NCBI GenBank assembly: GCA_015232355.1
Contig: JADFZW010000004.1
Location: 185,596 to 249,595, forward strand
DNA from: Oligoflexia bacterium
Lineage (GTDB): Bacteria; Bdellovibrionota; Bacteriovoracia; Bacteriovoracales; Bacteriovoracaceae
Length of the DNA: 64,000 nucleotides
Reading direction: 5' to 3'
The stretch's first letter is position 1, and each line of letters begins with the position of its first letter. Shown here piece by piece: positions 44,295 through 53,498 of the stretch. The notes under the pieces were generated by a model, which saw nothing but the letters and a program-made list of their open reading frames with translations, was not told where the DNA came from and searched no databases. The translations under genes were made by a program, and so were the position numbers.

Positions 44295-45592
44295 TACACT
44301 GGTGAACTTAGTTCAATGGCGTAGACATTGGAATTCTTATCTACCTCATTATCTTTATGGAATCTAACTTTAATTTTGGTATCAAAAGTATATCCGTCTT
44401 TTCCTCTTATGATATATTTACGTTTTTGTTTTTTAGGTTCAATTAATTTTCTTAGTCGGCTTACACTAGTGTAAATCAATTTATCATGTATTAGAGGATT
44501 ATATTCATCCTTCCAAATACTCCTGGCCAACTCCTCTTTGTCAAAAAATCTTCCTGGATTTTGCGCCAATAAAAATAATATCTCTAACAAAACAAAACGA
44601 TGTTTGAAATCAATAGGTCCTAATTTTTTTTCGTAAATCATTCTGTTGGTTCTATCAAGTACCAAATCAACATCGCTACCATTAACATCTGTTATTTCAT
44701 TGTTTAATAGTGTAGCTAATTTTCTAAAAATATTTTTATTGATAGAATTAATTGCTAAATCAAAATAGAGGAGTGCTTTATTAAACTCTCCCATTTTCTT
44801 ATAAACGATCCCTTCTCCCAAAAGAATTCTACCAAAGAGATTCCAACATGCTTTCTCTTGAAGTGTTTGATTTGCAAGTTTGTAGTGTATAAGTGCATTG
44901 TGATAATCATTTAATTCAGCATAGAGGTTAGCATACAACAAGTGCATACTACCAAAGAGATAATTTTTCTTTAAAATATTTAGAACTTCCGCTAATTGAT
45001 CCAAATAGCGTATCGCTGTCTGAAAATCTTTGAGTTGAAAATGAGTTGATGCTAAAGCATATGTTGATTTTGCTAACACTTCCGGATTATTTTCTTCTTG
45101 TGATTTTTTGTAGGAGATATTTAAGAAACTAAGTGCCTCTTGAAAACTACCACGATAGGTTTTTATTACACCTTCATTGTAAAAGTGTTCAGCACAAAGA
45201 TTAGTATTTGCAAAGGAGACCTTTTTAACAAAATTTTCTGATTGAGTAATATACCTTTCAATCTTTTCATCATCCAACAACTCAGAAGCAATTCTTACTA
45301 AAAAACCATACACCTTAAATATAAAAAAAGTATCTTGTGGGTAAACCCAAAGATCCAAAGTCGAAGTAAAATGTTTTTCTGCTAATAAAAGATCTGATTT
45401 ATCGTAGTATATCTTTGCTAATTTATAGTGTCCTTGAGCAACTTCCTGATTCCTTCTCTCCTCCATGATCTTAGTATCGGCATCATCATCACCCATCATT
45501 TCCGTCTTAATCTCCATAAATTCACTCCCATCTTTTCCATCTTTTAGAGAAGAGAGAGTGTTAATAAGTTCATTATCATTTTCAATATTCAA
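44294..45592 (-). CDS. TPR protein with C-terminal OmpR-type winged helix
   Basis: A 432-aa cytoplasmic protein. TPR-type repeats run from ~35 to ~300 (ALSFLNISYKKSQEE, YALASTHFQLKDFQTAIRYL, ALIHYKLANQTL, GIVYKKMGEFNKALLYFDLA). The C-terminal ~95 residues form a Trans_reg_C winged helix (HRFVLLEILFLLAQNPGRF, DKEELARSIW, VSRLRKLIEP, RGKDGYTF). This is a DNA-binding regulator with a TPR sensor half, encoded with a secreted protein by one-base overlap. Targets unknown. Confidence 0.82.
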   Translation of the reverse strand: MNIENDNELINTLSSLKDGKDGSEFMEIKTEMMGDDDADTKIMEERRNQEVAQGHYKLAKIYYDKSDLLLAEKHFTSTLDLWVYPQDTFFIFKVYGFLVRIASELLDDEKIERYITQSENFVKKVSFANTNLCAEHFYNEGVIKTYRGSFQEALSFLNISYKKSQEENNPEVLAKSTYALASTHFQLKDFQTAIRYLDQLAEVLNILKKNYLFGSMHLLYANLYAELNDYHNALIHYKLANQTLQEKACWNLFGRILLGEGIVYKKMGEFNKALLYFDLAINSINKNIFRKLATLLNNEITDVNGSDVDLVLDRTNRMIYEKKLGPIDFKHRFVLLEILFLLAQNPGRFFDKEELARSIWKDEYNPLIHDKLIYTSVSRLRKLIEPKKQKRKYIIRGKDGYTFDTKIKVRFHKDNEVDKNSNVYAIELSSPV

Positions 45593-45846
45593 GGTAGCTC
45601 CTCATCTTAATCTTTAGGATAGCGACCATGCTTCCAAGATTTATGTTCCCTAATATAACGCCTCAAGCAAGCTGTAGCAAGAGAATATTTCTAATATTTT
45701 ATAAATTTTAACGTATATTCTTCTGCTACCTTTTTTAAAAATTTTATTAATTTTTCCTTTATGGCGGGCCAATTCGGTGGCACTTTGATACTTTAATTAT
45801 TGTCTTAAAATTAACAAAGCAAAAATAAAAAAAATGGAGATAAAAA
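45593..45846. other. Divergent promoter region between regulator gene and thrS
   Basis: 254 bp holding the promoters for the leftward TPR/winged-helix gene and the rightward thrS-ddl genes. A GC-richer patch (GGCGGGCCAATTCGGTGG) is at ~45764-45781. I checked this for a T-box and did not find the antiterminator or T-box sequence. Confidence 0.4.
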
Positions 45847-47637
45847 ATGCCAAATAATCATTCTAATCATTCTAATAACTCTAATAATTCAAATTACTCT
45901 ATAGATACTATTCGTCATTCAGCTGCACATGTAATGGCCCAAGCAATTCTTAGATATTATTCAAGTAAAGGATTTAAAGTTCAACTTGGAATAGGCCCTA
46001 ATATTGAAAATGGTTTTTATTACGATATCGATATAAATTACAAAATTACAGAGAGTGATTTCCCTCTTATCGAAAGTGAGATGTTAAATATTATCAAAGA
46101 AGATCTTTCAATCACTAGAAAAATTCTTGATCGTCAAGACGCCCTTCACTTCTTTAGTGGTTTAGAACAAACCCTTAAAGTTGAACTGATACAAGATCTG
46201 CCAACAAGTGAAGAAATTACTTGCTATACTCAAGGAGAATTTACTGATCTATGTAGAGGACCTCATGTAAAAAAGACCTCTGAAATACCAGTACACTTTA
46301 AAATATTGAGTGTTGCTGGTGCTTATTGGAGAGGTAGCGAAGATCAAAAGATGCTTCAAAGAGTTTATGCCACTTGCTTTAATAGTGCTAATGAATTGAA
46401 GGATTATTTAAACTTTATTGAAGACGCCAAGAGAAGAGATCATCGTAAACTTGGTAGAGAATTAGATTTGTTTGTCTTCGATCAACATGCGCCTGGTTCA
46501 CCATTTTTTCTACCAAACGGTGCAATTATTTATAACGAATTGATCGCTTACATCAGACGCCTCTATCGTAAATACGATTACAAAGAGGTTATCACTCCTC
46601 AAATCATGGATGCAGAACTGTGGCACACATCCGGCCACTATCAAAATTTTAAAGAGAATATGTTTTTTACTCAAATTGAGAATAGAGAATTTGCAGTCAA
46701 GCCCATGAATTGCCCTGGCCATATGGTAATGTTTAAACATAACAAATTTAGCTATCGGGATTTACCACTACGTTACGCTGACTTTGGTAGAATCCATCGC
46801 TATGAAAAATCTGGTTCGCTAGCAGGACTTACAAGGGTACGCACTTTTACTCAAGATGATGGACATATCTTTCTTCCACTTTATATGGTTCAAGATGAAA
46901 TTACAGAGCTACTAACAATGTACTTCGCATGCTTTCACCACTTTAAATTTGAGAAGATAAAAATAAATCTTTCCACTAGACCAGAAAAACGTATGGGTGC
47001 AGAGGAGAGCTGGGATTATGCTGAAGAGGCACTGATCAAGGCACTAAAAGCAAATAATTGTGAATACAACGTAAATGCAGGCGATGGTGCTTTCTACGGG
47101 CCAAAGATCGATTTCATTGTCTTCGATGCTCTAAAACGAGAACATCAATTAGGCACTATTCAATTAGATTTCCAATTACCAGAACGCTTTGATCTTAAAT
47201 TTGTAAACAAAGAAGGGGAATTAGAAAGGCCGGTAGTAATTCATCGTGCGCTTCTTGGATCACTAGAGCGATTTATTGGTATTTATATCGAACATGTGGC
47301 CGGTGCATTTCCTTTCTGGCTTGCTCCAGAGCAGGCCGTGATCGTGCCGGTTAAAAATGATTCTGATAAACAGATAGAATTTGCAAACAATTTAAGTAAA
47401 AAATTAAGACAACTTGGATTTAGAGTTCGAGTTGACTCTCGAAATGAATCCATGAATTTAAAGACTAGACAAATTCAAACTTCAAAAATTCCTTACATGC
47501 TTGTAGTTGGTGATAGAGAAGTTGATGGCAATAGTGTCAGCATCAGAAAATATGGCGATAAAAAATCTGAAACCATTTCAACTATTGCACTACTCGAACT
47601 ATTTGATGAATTAATGAAAGAAGCAAGCGTAGGATAA
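45847..47637 (+). CDS. thrS: Threonyl-tRNA synthetase ThrS lacking the TGS domain
   Basis: A 596-aa enzyme charging tRNA-Thr. The usual N-terminal TGS domain is absent. Instead there are ~19 Asn/Ser/His-rich residues followed directly by the editing domain (HSAAHVMAQAI, later CRGPHV, so the His and Cys ligands are intact). The class II core follows with motif 2-like GRIHRYEKSG and zinc-site residues in PMNCPGH, then the anticodon-binding domain. TGGAGA lies just upstream of the ATG. It is followed 3 bp later by ddl. Confidence 0.95.
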   Translation: MPNNHSNHSNNSNNSNYSIDTIRHSAAHVMAQAILRYYSSKGFKVQLGIGPNIENGFYYDIDINYKITESDFPLIESEMLNIIKEDLSITRKILDRQDALHFFSGLEQTLKVELIQDLPTSEEITCYTQGEFTDLCRGPHVKKTSEIPVHFKILSVAGAYWRGSEDQKMLQRVYATCFNSANELKDYLNFIEDAKRRDHRKLGRELDLFVFDQHAPGSPFFLPNGAIIYNELIAYIRRLYRKYDYKEVITPQIMDAELWHTSGHYQNFKENMFFTQIENREFAVKPMNCPGHMVMFKHNKFSYRDLPLRYADFGRIHRYEKSGSLAGLTRVRTFTQDDGHIFLPLYMVQDEITELLTMYFACFHHFKFEKIKINLSTRPEKRMGAEESWDYAEEALIKALKANNCEYNVNAGDGAFYGPKIDFIVFDALKREHQLGTIQLDFQLPERFDLKFVNKEGELERPVVIHRALLGSLERFIGIYIEHVAGAFPFWLAPEQAVIVPVKNDSDKQIEFANNLSKKLRQLGFRVRVDSRNESMNLKTRQIQTSKIPYMLVVGDREVDGNSVSIRKYGDKKSETISTIALLELFDELMKEASVG

Positions 47638-47640
47638 ATT

Positions 47641-48699
47641 ATGGATAAAAAAAACATCTACAATGTTTTATTAATATTTGGTGGTGGTGGAACCGAACAT
47701 GAAGTCTCTGCTGTATCTGCAAAATATATAGAAGAATCCTTTAGTGAAAATGAAAAATATAATTTGATCTCTGTTGAGATGTTAAAAGATAAATCATTTA
47801 AAACTAAAGACGAAAGATATTGTGTGGAATTTTTGGAACACAAGAGAGTGGCCATCTATCAAAAAGATAGTATGGATCGCACTTATGGCGATGATAATAA
47901 AACAGGTCCTCAAATTATCGAAGTCGATGCTGTCATTCCTTGTATTCACGGATACCCAGGAGAAACTGGAGATATTCAATCGTTTTTAGATATAAAAAAC
48001 ATTCCCTTTTTTGGTTGTAGCTCTGAGAGTAGTAAGATTTGCTTCAACAAAATTAACACCAAAATTTGGTTGAACCACTTAAATATCCCCAATACACCAT
48101 TTTTATTTTTAGAAGACTTAAATGAACTCAATGTAAAGTTGGCCACTAATTTCTTCTTGCAAAATGAAAATTTTGTCTTTGTAAAATCATCAAATCAAGG
48201 TTCATCGGTTGGATGTTACCCCATAAGACATCTAGAGGATTTAGAATCAGCAATAAGAAATGCATTTGAATACTCTCCTTTTGTATTGATTGAAAAGGGA
48301 GTGGCCGGCCGAGAATTAGAGATATCAGTTTACGAATATCATGGATCAATTCATGCCTCTCGTCCTGGAGAGATTATCTGTCCAAGCAATTTTTATAGTT
48401 ATGATGAAAAATACTCACCTCATTCTCAAACTAAAACTGTTACCTTAGCAGAAAATGTTGAAGAGAGAATAGTTAAGTTAATGAAAGAGTATTCAATTAC
48501 AGTATTTAAAAAATTAAAATTGAAACATCTTTCACGTATCGATTTCTTCTTGGGCAAAGATAATCAAATATACCTAAACGAAATTAACACCTTTCCCGGG
48601 CTTACACCTATTTCCATGTTTCCCAAAATGATGGAAGAAAATGGTCATTCATTTAAAAATTATATTGTCTCTTCCATAGATGCCCTTCTTAACTTATAA
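47641..48699 (+). CDS. ddl: D-alanine--D-alanine ligase
   Basis: A 352-aa ATP-grasp enzyme making D-Ala-D-Ala for peptidoglycan. It has an N-terminal IFGGGGTEHEVSAVSA, then HGYPGETGDIQSFLD and the ATP-grasp core FVKSSNQGSSVGCYP. The C-terminal metal-binding end is LNEINTFPGLTPISMFPKM. It is co-directional with thrS, 3 bp downstream of it, and 8 bp upstream of the HD-GYP-like gene. Confidence 0.93.
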   Translation: MDKKNIYNVLLIFGGGGTEHEVSAVSAKYIEESFSENEKYNLISVEMLKDKSFKTKDERYCVEFLEHKRVAIYQKDSMDRTYGDDNKTGPQIIEVDAVIPCIHGYPGETGDIQSFLDIKNIPFFGCSSESSKICFNKINTKIWLNHLNIPNTPFLFLEDLNELNVKLATNFFLQNENFVFVKSSNQGSSVGCYPIRHLEDLESAIRNAFEYSPFVLIEKGVAGRELEISVYEYHGSIHASRPGEIICPSNFYSYDEKYSPHSQTKTVTLAENVEERIVKLMKEYSITVFKKLKLKHLSRIDFFLGKDNQIYLNEINTFPGLTPISMFPKMMEENGHSFKNYIVSSIDALLNL

Positions 48700-48707
48700 T
48701 GTAATTA

Positions 48708-49700
48708 ATGGACTCAATTCAATGTCTAGAATTAAATAACTTGTCTTATAAGGTAGCTCCAATACATTTACGGGAAATTATATTTCTCAACAATTCACCT
48801 TGTGATTTGTTTGGAATAATAGATGGGTTTTTTACAGTAGTAATATCCAAAAATTCTCTTATTAATCGAGATAATTTAAAAAAGATTGTAGAATTAGGTC
48901 TTAATCAAATATTTGTGAAAATAGATGACCATCCTATTCTCTATCAATTACATAGGAAAAAATTAATCGATATTACTCGTTCATTATCAATGGGAAACAC
49001 TCTAGAAAATTGCAAAAAACAGATTTATTACCAATTAATTAATTTAGAATATCTTTATAAGAATCCTATTGACGACGAAGGACTCTTTATTCAATATCAA
49101 TGTTTAACTAATTTAGGACAGATTTTATTTGATAAAAGCGAGTTAATACCTCCGTTATACAACTATTTATTAGAACAAAAATATCATTACTCTCTTTCTC
49201 ATCCAATACTCTCATCTCTTCTTTTATTAGGATATTTACGAAATGTTCAACAATTCAGTAGTAAAGAAGTTCTGTCATTATTTGTTACTAGCTATTTCAA
49301 AGATATTGGTATGTCTGCTATACCTGAAGACTTTTTAAATAAATCTGTGCTCACAAAATCAGAGATAGATATAATATCAAAGCATGTGCACTTTTCAGTT
49401 GAAATACTTAATTCCAGAATTCCTTTAGGTGCAAATTACTTTAATATTATTGAAAACCACCATGCTCATTCACTAATACAAGACAAAAGCAAACGACCAA
49501 AAATAATTAGTGGAGTAGAAACACTATTGATCGAGTCTATTGATACACTAACAGCTATGATCAGTAATAGACCTTATCGAGAAGGTTTAGATGTTTATCT
49601 AGCTTTAAATTTATTAAAAAATAGAATGGGTAGCAGTTATTATCAAGAATTCAAATTACTCGTTTTCTATATTCAAAAATTCTTTAAATCAATTAAATGA
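48708..49700 (+). CDS. Degenerate HD-GYP-like protein
   Basis: A 330-aa protein. The C-terminal ~200 residues follow the HD-GYP layout: YFKDIGMSAIPEDFLNKSVLTKSE where an active enzyme has HDIGK, then SKHVHFSVEIL, NIIENHHAH and a late SIDTLTAMISNRPYREGL. The first metal His is Lys and the GYP motif is missing, so hydrolysis of cyclic-di-GMP is doubtful. The N-terminal ~120 residues resemble no known domain. It may be a binding or scaffold protein. Confidence 0.65.
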   Translation: MDSIQCLELNNLSYKVAPIHLREIIFLNNSPCDLFGIIDGFFTVVISKNSLINRDNLKKIVELGLNQIFVKIDDHPILYQLHRKKLIDITRSLSMGNTLENCKKQIYYQLINLEYLYKNPIDDEGLFIQYQCLTNLGQILFDKSELIPPLYNYLLEQKYHYSLSHPILSSLLLLGYLRNVQQFSSKEVLSLFVTSYFKDIGMSAIPEDFLNKSVLTKSEIDIISKHVHFSVEILNSRIPLGANYFNIIENHHAHSLIQDKSKRPKIISGVETLLIESIDTLTAMISNRPYREGLDVYLALNLLKNRMGSSYYQEFKLLVFYIQKFFKSIK

Positions 49701-49787
49701 AAAAATAAAAAAATTTTTTCCTTTTCATTCTTTTAAAATTACAAGAAAATTTATTTATAGGTACGTGCCAATTCTAAGGAGGGAATT

Positions 49788-50009
49788 ATGGCCCAAAAAA
49801 TGATAAGTCCACTCACTGGCATATTAGAAGAAGACAAAGTGTATATAGACTTTGGAGAACACGAAGGAAAATCTGTATTAGAAATTGCTGACACTTTTCC
49901 AGAGTTTTATGATTACATGATTAGTGTGAAAGAAGATGGAAATTTTGTAATAAGGAGAGGGAAAGATAAACTTTATCGGTTATACATAAATGAATCCAAG
50001 TTGAATTGA
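49788..50009 (+). CDS. Small protein with exodeoxyribonuclease X C-terminal-like motif
   Basis: A 73-aa protein with a strong AAGGAGG-type site before the ATG. The stretch VYIDFGEHEGKSVLEIADTFPEFYDYMI resembles the small ExoX-C/DUF3820-like fold (here cited only in part: FGEHEGKSVLEIA). It ends at the base next to the flagellin stop on the other strand. Function unknown. Confidence 0.65.
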   Translation: MAQKMISPLTGILEEDKVYIDFGEHEGKSVLEIADTFPEFYDYMISVKEDGNFVIRRGKDKLYRLYINESKLN

Positions 50010-50849
50010 TTAACCATTCAATAACTTCATTGCTGCTGTTCCTTGTCCTGTATTTGCTTGAGCTAACACTGCTGTACCAGCTTGACTTAAAATGTTTAGT
50101 CGAACATTCTCTGCAGTCTCATTAGCAAAATCAGTATCACGAATTCGTGAATTCGCTGCTGACAAGTTTTCAGACATTCCTTGTAAGTTAGTAGATGTAG
50201 AAACCAATCTATTTTGAATAGCTCCTAAATCTGCTCTCTGTCCAGAAATTCTTTTAATCGCTTCATCGATAAAAGTTAATGAATTTTGAGAAGTCTCTTT
50301 AGTTACTACTGTTAAATCACCAATGCCTAAATTTACAAGTGTAGAATTAGTGGTGCCGGCATTGTATGAAATTCTATCTTCAGTTGGATTATTGTTAATA
50401 CCAATTTGAAAGTCATACTTTTCACCCATACCATTTAACAATTTCTTGCCGTTGAACTCAGTCACTTGAGAAATTCTGTCAATCTCTGATTTTAGATTTT
50501 GATACTCAATATCTGTAAAAGAACGCTCAGGATCCCCAACTGTATCAGACGCTGCTTGAACAGATAATTCACGCAATCTAACTAAGATACTAGAAATTTC
50601 ATTCAACCCACCCTCTGCGGTTTGAATCATAGAAATACCATCGTTAGCATTTCTATTTGCCTGAGTAATACCGCGAATACTGGCCTTCAATTTTTCACTG
50701 ATTGCCAATCCAGCAGCATCATCAGCAGCGCGATTAATTCTTGTACCAGAAGAGAGTTTGCTAAGAGTTGTGTTTTGTTTTTCGGTTACTGCGCCTAAAC
50801 TTCTTTGAGCAGTAAGAGATGCCACATTCGTGTTAATTCGAAGTCCCAT
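50010..50849 (-). CDS. fliC: Flagellin
   Basis: A 279-aa filament protein. The start at 50849 (MGLRINTNVASL) has AAGGAGGT just upstream and fits the family; a longer ORF upstream is not coding. It has a conserved N-terminal D0/D1 (RSLGAVTEKQNTTLSKLSSG, RINRAADDAAGLAIS, NDGISMIQTAEGGLNEI) and C-terminal D1/D0 (NSRIRDTDFANETAENVR, LSQAGTAVLAQAN). There is only a short middle part, so D2/D3 are lacking. A sigma-28-type promoter lies ~155 bp upstream. Other flagellar genes are not in the window. Confidence 0.96.
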   Translation of the reverse strand: MGLRINTNVASLTAQRSLGAVTEKQNTTLSKLSSGTRINRAADDAAGLAISEKLKASIRGITQANRNANDGISMIQTAEGGLNEISSILVRLRELSVQAASDTVGDPERSFTDIEYQNLKSEIDRISQVTEFNGKKLLNGMGEKYDFQIGINNNPTEDRISYNAGTTNSTLVNLGIGDLTVVTKETSQNSLTFIDEAIKRISGQRADLGAIQNRLVSTSTNLQGMSENLSAANSRIRDTDFANETAENVRLNILSQAGTAVLAQANTGQGTAAMKLLNG

Positions 50850-51004
50850 CGATACCTCCTTGTGTTGTTTGCACAATCCGTATGCTCAACTTCTCGTACA
50901 CCTTGAGAAATCGATAAGCTTCCTGCTAATGTTTTTTAATTAATTTATTAAAAAGACCTACTCAAGACCTACTCCTTAATAGGCCACTTACTTTATTTGT
51001 TAGC

Positions 51005-51031
51005 TAATCGTCTGCAGTTTTTTTTTCTTTA
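51005..51031 (-). promoter_or_regulatory. Sigma-28 (FliA)-type promoter of flagellin
   Basis: On the minus strand TAAA (51031-51028), a spacer of exactly 15 nt and GACGATTA (51012-51005) fit the sigma-28 consensus TAAA-N15-GCCGATAA, with six of eight -10 positions matching. It gives an untranslated leader of about 150 nt before fliC. Confidence 0.7.
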
Positions 51032-51296
51032 GTAAATTTTTGAAACTATTTATTTGAAACTGATAAAAAATAAAAAACCGTTTTGATTGGTCTATTATTT
51101 TGCTCTTTTTAAACAGCATTAAGTAGCAACTTGACCCTTTCATCTGCAATCTTCCACTTTATGTGAAGAAATATCTCGGTATCATAATTGCATACCTATA
51201 AATATTTGAGAGGGAAAAATAAATATGTTAGTGCCAAAAAGCACTGTTTATTGATAATAGTTTTTACATTTTATAATTATAATTAGTTGAGATGAT
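51032..51296. other. Intergenic region upstream of the flagellin promoter
   Basis: 265 bp, AT-rich. It holds a short GGTAT/ATACC inverted repeat (51178-51196) and a 5-bp stem hairpin AGTGC/GCACT (51230-51245). A 9-codon ORF spans 51225-51254. No clear gene. Confidence 0.4.
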
Positions 51297-51395
51297 ATGA
51301 AAATTAGCAAACCAAATAGCATAATAAGATTTTATCTACTGCTCATAATTTCTTTAATTACTCTCTTTATCATTATATTACGTGCACAAGCATAG
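51297..51395 (+). CDS. Possible 32-aa membrane micropeptide
   Basis: An ATG at 51297 opens 32 codons. The product has a basic start (KISKPNSIIRF), one hydrophobic segment (YLLLIISLITLFIIIL) and the end RAQA, which looks like a signal-peptidase site with nothing after it. The ribosome-binding site (TTGAGATGAT) is weak. It is convergent with dsbD, 8 bp apart. It may be a small membrane protein, a remnant signal peptide, or not translated. Confidence 0.3.
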   Translation: MKISKPNSIIRFYLLLIISLITLFIIILRAQA

Positions 51396-51403
51396 TATCG
51401 TAA

Positions 51404-53491
51404 TTATAAGTTCAAATTCTTCTCAATTTTTTCAATAGTCAAAAGCTCACCAATATTTATAATTGTCCCATCTGCTTTTTGAATAAAATTTGCTGGAACA
51501 CCGACAACATCATACTGCTTAAACCATTTACTTATTTCTTCATCTTTGGATGTCCAATCACCTCTTAAAACTTTCAGATCATATTTTAGAACTAACTTTT
51601 GAAATGATTCACTCTCTATTACTAACTTTTCATTTACCTTACAAGTAATGCACCATTTGGCAGTAAAGTAAAAGAAGACTACTCTCTTCTCACTAGCATA
51701 TTTATTTAAAAGCTCTGTTGACCATTTAGTATCTACATCTTTTATATTAAACAACGTAAGTGAAAGCAAAACATAGAAAGTCCAACATGCAGTAAGAATA
51801 AGCGCAACACCTAATATTTTTTTAAAATAAAGCATCCAATTCCCTGGTCTAGGAATTAGATTATAGATAGAGGGAAATAAAGATACGAGGATAAATGGAG
51901 AAGAAAAACCAATACTCAAGGAGAAAAAAATTATCCCTATCATTAGAGGAGAGGATGCAAGAGCAAATGCCATGGCGGTTCCTAGAAAGGGCGCCGAGCA
52001 TGGAGTAGATAATACCGTTGCCAACATTCCATCAAAAAAATCAGAGAAAAAGAATTTGCCACTTTTTTCAATGTTTAAAAATTTACTCATACCTGGAATC
52101 TGAGAGAATTCATATACTCCAAAAAAATTCAAAGAAAACGTTAGCAAGATGAGAGTCAGTAAAAACATAAAGAGTGGTGATTGCATATGAAAACCAATAC
52201 CAGTATGCTCACCCGCTAATTTCAAGATTATAATTATCGATGCAAAAAGCATAAAGGTAGTGATAATACCTAGAATATAAAAAAAGTTATGTTTAACTAT
52301 TTTACTACGTCCATCATCTCTATGTTTAATAACAGCAAACAATTTAAAGAGTATCACAGGAAGCACACAAGGCATGAAATTAAGTATTAAACCTCCCAAG
52401 AGAGCGAAGAGTATATTTAAAAATATTGATGCATTTACAGAAGAATTTACTGATGTATTTGCTGATGTATTTGCTGATGTATTTGCTGATAAAGTCGAAA
52501 GATCTTTAATAAAATCTAACTCTTTTTCAATATACAACCGATCAAATGTAAACTCCAATACCTCTTTTTCCTTTGAAATGGGATGATTGAATAAAAATTT
52601 AATGTTTATTTTAGAAGAAGCATCTAATTTAAAAGTTAGAGGATTAGGAATATCTACTTCCAGAGGAATTTTAACAAATACTTTGTTACCCAATACTTTG
52701 TTTTGTTGATTTGGATTTTGGTTAAATAATTTTATTTCATCTTTAAAAATAATCTGTTCTTGAGGAAAGGGGATAAAAATGTTTTCTGATTCGCTAATAC
52801 TTTCCTTCAACTCTAGTTGAAAATAGAGTGCATATTCATTTTTTATATTTTTTACAAAATACTCTTTTAAGTTTTTAAAATTTTTAGATTGATCAGGTGA
52901 GGCCGGCGTAATTGGAATTGATGAAAAAATTTTCTTTTCTTCCTCAAAGGAAATTGAAAAAGAAGGTGAATCAGATAAAACAAAAGCATTCTTATCTGAT
53001 AAATCATCTTTTAAAAATTTACCTCTTATAATGGTAGTTCCAGGAATACATGTTTCCTTGCAAGCAAGCCATTTAGATGTAATTGTCATCTCTTTATTTT
53101 GTATTCTCTTTATGCTATCCTCATCTAATTCATAAAAGATTCCTGTAATCCCCATATATCCATAGGAGACTAATCCTGATGCCTTCTTGAACTTTTGAGG
53201 ATATGGCCATTCTAACTCTCGCAAGGTAATATTTTGATTATTATTTTGGCCCTCATTAATTAGAAAATAATTTTTTAATGGTATTCCTGCATCGCCTGGA
53301 TTTTTCCAGTAAGTAAACCATCCTTCATCGTTTTTAAAGTAAACTGCAAAATAGTATTTTGATCCCTCAGTAAATACCTTGGCCGTCGTCTTTACAACAA
53401 TATTTTCAGCAAAACAAAGATTTGAATGAATTATTATTGTTATCACTAACAATAATAATTTAAAAGTTTTTGAAATAATTTTAGAAATCAT
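51404..53491 (-). CDS. dsbD: Thiol:disulfide interchange protein DsbD
   Basis: A 695-aa protein passing electrons from cytoplasmic thioredoxin to periplasmic thiols. It has a signal peptide and an N-terminal nDsbD/DsbC-like domain with ACKETCIPG. A Thr/Ser/Ala/Asn repeat linker (~340-355) leads to the eight-helix DsbD core with FMPCVLPVI and STPCSAPFLG. The C-terminal thioredoxin domain has TAKWCITCKVNE at ~612. It is the last gene of an operon with the metalloprotease and the outer-membrane protein; the protease gene ends 7 bp upstream. Confidence 0.93.
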   Translation of the reverse strand: MISKIISKTFKLLLLVITIIIHSNLCFAENIVVKTTAKVFTEGSKYYFAVYFKNDEGWFTYWKNPGDAGIPLKNYFLINEGQNNNQNITLRELEWPYPQKFKKASGLVSYGYMGITGIFYELDEDSIKRIQNKEMTITSKWLACKETCIPGTTIIRGKFLKDDLSDKNAFVLSDSPSFSISFEEEKKIFSSIPITPASPDQSKNFKNLKEYFVKNIKNEYALYFQLELKESISESENIFIPFPQEQIIFKDEIKLFNQNPNQQNKVLGNKVFVKIPLEVDIPNPLTFKLDASSKINIKFLFNHPISKEKEVLEFTFDRLYIEKELDFIKDLSTLSANTSANTSANTSVNSSVNASIFLNILFALLGGLILNFMPCVLPVILFKLFAVIKHRDDGRSKIVKHNFFYILGIITTFMLFASIIIILKLAGEHTGIGFHMQSPLFMFLLTLILLTFSLNFFGVYEFSQIPGMSKFLNIEKSGKFFFSDFFDGMLATVLSTPCSAPFLGTAMAFALASSPLMIGIIFFSLSIGFSSPFILVSLFPSIYNLIPRPGNWMLYFKKILGVALILTACWTFYVLLSLTLFNIKDVDTKWSTELLNKYASEKRVVFFYFTAKWCITCKVNEKLVIESESFQKLVLKYDLKVLRGDWTSKDEEISKWFKQYDVVGVPANFIQKADGTIINIGELLTIEKIEKNLNL
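52449..52491. repeat. 12-bp in-frame tandem repeat in dsbD
   Basis: Three to four copies of GATGTATTTGCT encode the Asn-Thr-Ser-Ala repeats of the linker between the periplasmic domain and the membrane core of DsbD. Confidence 0.88.
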
Positions 53492-53498
53492 AGAACAG

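Noticed and set aside
45593..45846. Possible T-box or other leader RNA before thrS
   Set aside because: The GC-richer patch lacks the T-box consensus, a specifier stem and a terminator; only a divergent promoter region is supported.
51225..51254. A 9-codon ORF with a purine-rich stretch upstream
   Set aside because: Too short to support, overlaps a small hairpin, and has no gene downstream that it could attenuate.
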